In this document: positions 11,201-20,858 of the stretch, piece by piece | Position numbering within the stretch: the first letter of the stretch is position 1 | Layout: each line of letters begins with the position of its first letter | Source of the DNA: Anolis sagrei | Lineage: Eukaryota; Chordata; Lepidosauria; Squamata; Anolidae | DNA: 64,000 nt | Assembly (NCBI RefSeq): GCF_037176765.1 | Contig: NC_090024.1 | Span: 241,791,071-241,855,070, forward strand | Direction: 5' to 3' | Program-made: the position numbers and the translations under genes | The notes under the pieces: model-generated | The model's input: only the letters and a program-made list of their open reading frames with translations | Told to the model about the DNA's origin: nothing | The model's database searches: none

Positions 11201-13065
11201 TCACATTCTAAGGATTATTTCTGTGTTTGATTTATTAAAATATTCCCATCCGGACCCAAGTAACGAAGGTGGAGGCATTACTTTTCATTCAACCCTTGTA
11301 CTACTCCTGGGCAGGGCGCCTTCATGGTCCCCACAACCTTGCGGGGAGAGTGCTTCAATGGCCTAACTGCCCACTTCCGGCCATAGCAACGCCTGCCTGG
11401 GGCCATAATAAACCTCTTTGGCCCTGCTGGCTTACAACTCCTGGGCAGGGCGCCTCCATGGCTCCCACATCCTTGCGGCCAGAGTGCTTCAACAGCCCGG
11501 CTGCCTGGCCATAGCAACACCTCTTGAATGACTCTTTGTGTCTTTATTATATAAGAGCAAGACCAGATTGAATTCCAAAGAAAATAGCGCACAAATCAGA
11601 AACAATTATAACTTTTAAGCCACTCTGAGTCCCCTTCGGGGTGAGAAGGGTGGCATATAAACGTAGTAAATAATAAATAAATAAATGCATTGAGTGATTA
11701 AAAGTACATTGTTGGAGAGCAGAGCTAGGGCCCTTCCACACAGCCCTGCATCCCAGAATATCAAGGCAGAAAATCCCACAATATCTGCTTTGAACTGGGT
11801 TATCTGAGTCCACGCTTGGATATTGTGGGATTTTCTGCCTTGATCAGGGTCAGCCCTAGGTAATTTTCAAGTGTAAGCAAACAATATTTTGGCACCCTCC
11901 CCCCTTCCCCAAACCAATCACTGGAAAATAAAAGGTAGAAGGTAGAGGTGAATAAAAGAGTTACCTTACAAATCAGAAGTTTACTTAGATATTCTGGGAT
12001 ATAGGGCTGTGTGGAAGGACCCCAAGGGAATTTTATTTGTCAAGTCAGGGGCAACAAGGCAATTGTATTACATTTCTAACAGAACAAAACAGACAGACAG
12101 ACAAAAACACAAAGTTTGCAAGCGTGGTAGTTGATTAAATGTCCCTTGACCAGTGTCTGGCCACTTGGAGTGCTTCTGGTGTTGCTGTAAGAAGGTCCTC
12201 CATTGTGCATGTGGCGGGGCTCAGGTTGCATTGCAGCAGGTGGTCAGTGGTTTGCTCTTCTCCACACTCGCATGTTGTGAATTCCACTTTGTGGCCCCAT
12301 TTCTTAAGGCTGGCTCTGCATCTCGTGGGGCCACAGCACAGTCTTTTCAGCACCTTCCAAGTTGCCCCGTCTTCTGTGTGCCCGGGGGGAGTCTCTCATT
12401 TGGTATCAGCCATTGGTTGAGGTTCTGGGTTTGAGCCTGCCACTTTTGGACTCTCGCTTGCTGAGGTATTCCAGCGAGTGTCTCTGTAGATCTTAGAAAA
12501 CTATTTCTTTATCATCCCAAGGGAATTATAAAATGTGATACAATTAGGTCACCTTTGAATACTTTATGTAAATTTTACACACACACGCATATATAAGCTA
12601 AGAGCTTTGATAGGACCAAATATTGTAAGACTCCATCCCAGTTTAGGTTTGAGGGCCCTTCCACACAGCCCTATATCCCAGAATATCAAGGCAGAAAATC
12701 CCACAACATCTGTTTCAAACTCTATTATATGGCCGTGTGGACTCAGATAACCCAGTTCAAAGCAGATATTGTGGGATTTTCTTCATTGATATTCCTGGAT
12801 GCAGGGTTGTGTGGAAGGGCCCTAGCTCTCCTTTCCAACAATCTATTTTTAATCACTCAATGCAATTATTATGGATCAATCTTTAAATATTCTACCTATA
12901 TATTCTGTGAAAGGCTTCCAATTATTCTGAAAACACTGTATTGCTTTATTTCTAAAGTATCAAATAAGATACTCATGTTTTACTATTGTTAGAAAGTGTA
13001 TAATTACAACTGTTAATTGGGGACTTTACAAACCAATAGTTATATTATCATGTATACATTTTGGA

Positions 13066-13105
<40 letters not shown>

Positions 13106-13209
13106 CTAAACAAAATAACTACAACTCCCATGGTAGTTAAAGTGGTGTCAAGATGCACCTCTCTCTCCCTCTCTCCCTGTGTGTGTGTGTGTGTGTGTAT
13201 ACACACACT

Positions 13210-13247
<38 letters not shown>

Positions 13248-16200
13248 CTGTACCCACCAGGCGTTGCTGGTGTTTCCCTCCCTCTTTCTCTCCTTTCCCC
13301 CCTCTTTACTTCACTCCCTCTTTCCTCCCTCCCTTCCTTTTCTTCTTTCCTTCTCCCCTTCCTTTCTTTTCCACCTCTTTCCTTCCTTTCCCCCTTTTTC
13401 TTTTTCTTCCTCTTCCTCTTTCTCTCCTTTCCTCCTTCTCTCTTTCCTTCCTTCATTTGCTTTTTGTTTCCATCCTTCCTTCTCTCTTTCCTTCCCTCCC
13501 TCTTTCTCTCCTTCTTTCCCTCCTTCCTTTGCTCCCTCTTTCCCTCCTTTCCTTTTTCCTTCCTTCTCTATCTCTTTCCTTCCTTCCCCCTTTTTTCTTT
13601 TCCTTCTGCTTTATCTCTTTTCTTCCTTCTCTACCTCTTCCCTTCCTTCCTTCCTTCCTTCCTCCCTTCCTCCTTTCCTTCGCTATTTGCTTCCATGCTT
13701 CCTTCTCTCTTTCCTTCTTTCTTTCTTTCCCTCCCTCTTTTCATTATTTAGCTTTTTGGGGGTTTTAAGTTCTTTCTGCTGTTTTTTTTTGGGGGGGGGG
13801 AGTTGTGAGTGATGGTCACTCGTTGGTCTGTTAGGGGTATATTGTCCAAATTTCATGTCAATTCGTCCAGTGGTTTTTGAGTTGTGTTAATCCCACAAAC
13901 TAACATTACATTACATTACATTACATTACATTTATTTATTTATATGCTATCCTCAAAACAAACTCTTTTAGTGTGGACTGTCAATAGTGAGGGCATTAAT
14001 GTGGCTCACCGTCTCTTTCTTCAGTGGCCGGCCACGATGGCCACCTCATCTTCGGGGGACTGAAAGGCAAGCAATGTGTCTGCATGAAAGGGCGCTTCCA
14101 CATGTACGAGGGGTACCCGCTCTGGAAGGTAAGGAGCTCCTTACGGCAACCCATTTCTCAAGTTTTTCTTGAAAAGATTGATTTATTGGAGGCTTGCTTT
14201 TGCCTCCCTCTGAGGCTGAGAGAGCATGACTTGCTTAAGGTCACAAAATGAATTTCAATGACTGAGCAGAGATTCGAACCCATGTCTCCCAGAGTCCTAA
14301 TCCAATACTTAAATTAGTCCACACTGGAGCCCAAATTTATGTCTTAGGGTTTTCTTGGCAGTACTTATTTAGTGAAGATTTGCAGTGTCCACATTCTCCG
14401 AGGCAGAGAGAGTGTGACTTGTTGTGCATTAATAATAAATAATAATAACTATGTATTGTCGAAGGCTTTCATGGCCGGAATCACTGGGTCCACAGATATA
14501 TAAACCCTTTTTCCTAGTTCCAAAACACCTCACTACCTCTGAGGATGCTTGCCATAGAAGCAGGCGAAACGTCAGGAGAGAATGCCTCTAGACCATGGCC
14601 ATATAGCCCGAAAAAACCTACAGTAACCCAATAATAACTATATTTATTTATACTCCGCTTTGTCTCCCCAAAGGGGACTCAAAGTGGCTTGACATAAAAG
14701 CATCACTAGACAAATTAAAATATGCTATCATACAAACAGTAAAACAGAATTAAACACAAATAGCACTAAAAAAAATTGTAAGTATTTCCAAGTATGTTGA
14801 AATCGCCCAGAGTTAGATCCAGTTCCCATTAATCTACACAGTGAATGTTCCAAAGAGCTGTCCAAAAGGCTCGACTTGATCCCATTTAAAATTGAGACTA
14901 AAACTCAGAGTTGATTAATCATCTTGGGAAGGGAGCCATGTTGTCAGGAGTCAATTTCTGACATCGTGAAGACATCACAAATTCCCTCCGTGACATCCTG
15001 ACTGAATCATCCTGGCTGTCTCAATTCTCTCTCTGTGACATTTTGAAGACAGCAGAGGGTGCTGGACACCTTGTATTGGAACTTGTGAAGCAACAAGCTC
15101 TAATAAGGAAACTGAGAAGAGGGGGAGATGGGCAGGAAAGGTGTATAAAAGGAAGTGGTGGTGGGAAAAAGTCAGTAGTATCTTTCTTTGCTGCAGAGAT
15201 ACATGCAATATATCCATTTCAAAGCAAAACCGGCTTGTGAGTGGTCATTTAATATTGCTATATAGATCCTACTGCTTTTGGAGGGAGCAGAGTTAAATCT
15301 AGTTCTATGTGGAAAAGTAGGATGCAAACTATAATGATGATGCACAGAAGGACATCTCATTACAATGTATTTAAATCTATTACCTTTTCTCCCTGGATCA
15401 GGTGACTTTCCCAATCCGGGTATTCAAGCTCTTGGGTATCGAGACGCTACTGGTCACCAATGCGGCGGGCGGCTTGGCAGATTCCTACAACGTTGGCGAC
15501 CTCATGATCATCAAGGATCACATCAACTTGTTGGGCCTCACTGGGGAAAACCCTTTGCGGGGCCCCAATGAGGAGCGGTAAGTGCTCCAGATTCCCTCTC
15601 GAAAGCCCTACTGTTTCCTCCCAGGTGGGAGATGAGCCCCGAAATTGAGCAGGAAGGCAAGCAGATAGCAAACCATAACTTAGGCCGAAGCACTTACCAA
15701 GCGCAGCACTGATTTCAGTCCAGCTCAGGCATGGGCAAAGAGAAATGGTGGATTTATATGGAATGGATAAAAAATGGTGAACCCAATGTAAATATTGGGT
15801 TGCTGTGAGTTTATTGGGCCACAAGATTATTTCCTAACATTTTGCCTGCATCTGTGGCAAGCATTCTCAGAGCTTCTGTTGGCAGTGAAGCAAGTGGAGT
15901 CTACACACGTCTATATAAGGACCCCCAAACGCAATAATGCGCAGACATAAATCAGAGAACATGAAAGGCACTGCAGACTGATTCAGCCAGAGAAGTCACC
16001 TATAGCAGAGTACTTGATGAACCAACCTGGACACAGAATATTGTTTGAAAATACAGAAATGGTGGACCACTCTGACAACCACCGTGTCAGGCTGCATAGA
16101 GAAGCCACTGAAATCCACAAGAAGCACATGGACAGTTTCAACAGAAAGGAGGAAACCATGAAAATGAACAGAATCCGGTTACCAGAATCAAAACAGTAAA

Positions 16201-19200
16201 TAAAGAACTCGCTCAGAAACAGGAGAACTCCAGACAGCAAGCAAACAAGTATCAGTTAACAACTCCCAAATAGAAGATGCCTCCAGGCAATAACAGCCAA
16301 GCTACCTCTATGATCTTCTGGCGAAATAAACTAGTCCAATGTGGAGTAGGCAAAACTACGGTTAGGTGGATCTGTAATTGGTTAAGCGGACGAACTCAGA
16401 GGGTGAATCTCCCCAAGGCTTCCTCTTCATCCTGGAAAGAAGTGATGAGTGGAGTGCCATCAACAGGGTTCCGTCCTGGGCCTGGTCCTGCTCAGGATCT
16501 TTATTAGTGACTTAGATGAAGGGTTAGAAGGCAAGATCATCAAGTTTGCAGACAACACCAAATTGGGAAGGATAGCCAATACTCCAGAAGAGAGGAGTAG
16601 AATTCAAAACAATCTCGACAGATTAGAGAGATGATGGGCCAAAACTAACAAAATGAAGTTCAACAGGGACAAATGCAAGATACTCCACTTAGGCAGAAAA
16701 AAACGAAATGCAAAGATACAGAATGGGAGACAATGCCTGGCTCGAGAGCAGTACGTGTGAAAAAGATCTTGGGGTTCTCGTGGACAACAAGTTAAACATG
16801 AGCCAACAATGTGATGTGGCGGCAAAAAAAGCCAATGGGATTTTGGCCTGCATCAATAGGAGTCTAGTGTCATGCTCCCCATGCTCTTTTCTGCGTTGGT
16901 TAGATCACATCTGGAATCACTCTGTGTCCAATTCTGGGCATAACAATTGAAGAGAGATATTGACAAGCTGGAATGTGTCCAGAGGAGGGCGACTAAAATG
17001 ATCAGGGGTCTGGAGAACAAGCCCTATGAGGAGCAGCGAACTGGGCATGTTTAGTCTGAAGAAGAGAAGGCTGAGAGGAGACATGATAGCCATATATAAA
17101 TACATGAGAGGAATTCATAGAGAGGAGGGAGCAAGCTTGTTTTCTGCTTCCCTGGAGACTAGGACGTGAAACAATGGCTTCAAACTACAAGAAAGGAGAT
17201 TCCGTCTGAACATGAGGAAGGACTTCCTGACTGTGAGAGCTGTTCTGCAGTGGAACTCTCTGCCCTGGAGTGTGGTGGAGGCTCCTTCTTTGGAAGCTTT
17301 TAAACAGAGGCTGGATGGCCATCTGTCAGGGGTGATTTGAATGCAATATTCCTGCTTCTTGGCAGAATGGGGTTGGACTGGATGGCCCATGAGGTCTCTT
17401 CCAACTCTTTGATTCTATGATTCTATGATTCTATGTGGGCTAGGCAAAACTACAGTAAGGTGGATCTGTAATTGGTTAAGCGGACAAACCCAGAGGGTGA
17501 TTCTCCCTAATGCTTCCTCTTCATCCTGGAAAGAAGTGACGAGCGGAGTGCCATCAGCAGGGTTCCGTCCTGGGCCCGGTCCTGTTCAACATCTTTATTA
17601 ATGACTTAGATGAAGGGCTAGAAGGTAGGATCATCAAGTTTGCAGATGACACCAAATTGGGAGGGATAGCCAATACTCCAGAGGACAGGAGCAGGATTCA
17701 AAATGATCTTAACAGATTAGAGAGATGATTGGCCAAAACTAACAAAATGAAGTTCAACAGGGACAAATGCAAGATACTCCACTCTGGCAAGAAAAGTGAA
17801 ATGCAAAGAGACAGAATGGGGGACAATGCTTGGCTCGAGAGCAGTACGTGTGAAAAAGATCTTGGAGTCCTCGTGGACAACAAGTTAAACATGAGCCAGG
17901 AATGTGATGTGGTGGCAAAAAAAAGCCAATGGGATTTCGGCCTGCATCAAGAGGAGCCTAGTGTCTAGATCTAAGGAAGTAATGCTACCCCTCTATTCTG
18001 CTTTGGTTAGATCACATCTGGAATCACTCTGTGTCCAATTCTGGGCATAACAATTGAAGAGAGATATTGACAAGCTGGAATGTGTCCAGAGAAGGGCGAC
18101 TAAAATGATCAGGGGTCTGGAGAACAAGCCCTAAAGAACTGGGCATGTTTAGTCTGAAGAAGAGAAGGCTGAGAGGAGACATGATAGCCATATATAAATA
18201 CATGAGAGGAAGCCACAGGGAGGAGGGAGCAAGCTTGTTTTCTGCTTCCCTGGAGACTAGGACGCAATGGAGCAATGGCTTCAAACTACAAGAAAGGAGA
18301 TTCCATCTGAACATGAGGAAGAACTTCCTGACTGTGAAAGCTGTTCTGCAGTGGAACTCTCTGCCATGGAGTGTGGTGGAGGCTCCTTCTTTGGAAGCTT
18401 TTAAACAGAGGCTGGATGGCCATCTGTTTGGGGTGCTTTGAATGCAATTTTCCTGCTTCTTGGCAGAATGGGGTTGGACTGGATGACCCACGAGGTGTCT
18501 TCCAACTCTATGAGTCTATGATTCTACTGTCCCTGATTGACTTGCAGCTTCATGACTACTTAAATGCTAATTCAGGCTTGCTAATTGGACACATTCCAGC
18601 TTGTCAATATCTCTCTTCAATTGTGATGCCCAGAATTTCACAGAGAGTGATTCCAGATGTGATCTAACCAAGGCAGAATAGAGCATGGGGAGCATTACAC
18701 CTTTTTTCTCCCACCCTGGACATTATTCCACAGGTATGTATGCACCCCACTTACCTCACTGTCAATAGAAACACTAGCCACATATTCAGGTGAAACATTA
18801 GGAGAGAATGCTGCTGGAACATGGCCATTCAGCCCAAAAAACTTACAGCAACTCAGTGATTCTGGCTATGAAAGCCTTCAGCAATACAATGTAAATATTG
18901 CAGTAAGATTAGAAAAATTATGTTCAAAGATACTTATAATGGAAAATGTGGTATGAGTACAGTGTGTTGAGAGCATCCTCTTCTTTCTACAGGTTTGGTC
19001 CCCGCTTCCCTGCCCTCTCGGACGCTTACGACAGGAAGATCCGTGCGCTGGCCCTGGAGACCGCTAGGCACCTGGGCTACACCTCCTTTGTCAGAGAAGG
19101 GGTCTACTGCATGGTGGGGGGACCCACCTTTGAATCCGTCGCAGAGGCTCGGCTGTTGCACTTACTGGGAGCAGACGCTGTGGGTAAGACACTTAGAAGC

Positions 19201-20775
19201 ATAGAGATAGGAGAGACCCCATGGGCCATCTATTCCAACCCCCTGCCATACAGGAAAAGCACAATCAAAGCACTCTTGACAGATGGCCATCCAGCCCTTG
19301 TTTGTTTCCTGTTTAACTGTGTGGTTTTTACATCAGTAGTAGTTGTTCCATTCAAGAAACTTCCTTTTTTGTGGCCACCACAAGCTATGTTGAATTGTTT
19401 GAGACTCCATGAGATATTCATTGAAATACTATCGCAAAATGTGCTATAGCAGGATAGCCTTCTCACAAAAACAAAGTTTCTGCAATTTAATAAACTTTCC
19501 CCATTTTTTTTAATGATCGAACCAATTAGGAAATGGCATTTGTAACCCAGGGAAAAAAAATACGCTACATAGTGTAATAAATATAATATATTGTTATTTG
19601 TTGCTTGCCTCTTCTCGCGGCTTGAGGCATTAAACAACATCACAAAAAATACAGACATTAAAAGTGCAAGAATTAAAATGGAAGTCGAATGACGTTTGTA
19701 GAAAGTCCACATTTCGCAGGTGTAGAAAAGAGTTACTTAGGCAATCCCTCGTAGTCCGAGTAGGATTGTCCTCCAAGACTGGTGTCCTGGAGATGGGTAC
19801 GTAGTTGACTGTGGAGCCCTATTCTTGACCAGCATGTTTTCCCGCAGTGAGGGCATTGGTTTCCAGGTGGAAGGTAGTCCCGGTTGGGGTTGGCTTGATG
19901 CACCTTCCTCTTGGCACATTTCTCTCTTTCGCCCTCCATTCGTGCCTCTTCAAATTCTGCAGCACTGCTGGTCACAGCTGACCTCCAGCTGGAGCACTCA
20001 AGGGCCAGGGCTTCCCAGTTCTCAGTGTCTATGCCATAGTTTTTAAGGTTGGCTTTGAGCCCATCTTTAAATCTCTTTTTGTGTCCTCCAACATTTTGTT
20101 TCCTGTTCTTGAGTTCGGAGTAGAGCAACTGCTTTGGGAGACGGTGATCGGGCATTTGGACAACGTGGCCAGTCCAGTGGAGTTGATGGCAGAGGACCAT
20201 CACTTCAATGCTGGTGTTCTTTGTTTTTTACAGCACGCTGACATTTGTTCTCTTGTCTCCCCAAAAGATTTGCAGGATTTTCCGGAAGCAGTGCTGATGG
20301 AATCGTTCCAGGAGTTGCATGTGATGTCTGTAGACAGTCCACGTCTCGCAGGCATATAGCAGGGTTGGCAGGACAATAGCTTTATAAAGAAGCTTTATAA
20401 ACAAGTCTCACACAATGGAACAATGGCTTCAAACTACAAGAAAGGAAGGACTTCCTGACTGTGAGAGCTGTTCAGCAGTGGAACTCTCTGCCCCAGAGTG
20501 TCGTAAAGGCTCCTTCTTTGGAAGCTTTTAAACAGAGGCTGGATGGCCATCTGTCAGGGGTGTTTTGAATGCAATTTTCCTGCTTTATAAACAAGCACCT
20601 TGGTCTCCCTACCGATGTCCCAGTCCACAAACACTCTGCTTAATTCGGAAAAATGCTGCACTCGCAGAGCTCAGGCAATGTTGTATTTGCTCGTATTAAG
20701 GACCTTAAATATAATGGAGGTTTGGGATTCACACCACTTGCAATGGCACAGAAGTAGCTCTGCTTGTAATGGGCC

Positions 20776-20814
<39 letters not shown>

Positions 20815-20818
20815 TAAC

Positions 20819-20858
<40 letters not shown>

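Noticed and set aside
13061-13812. Long Ser/Phe/Leu/Pro-rich frames
   Set aside because: Simple pyrimidine tract read in several frames at once.
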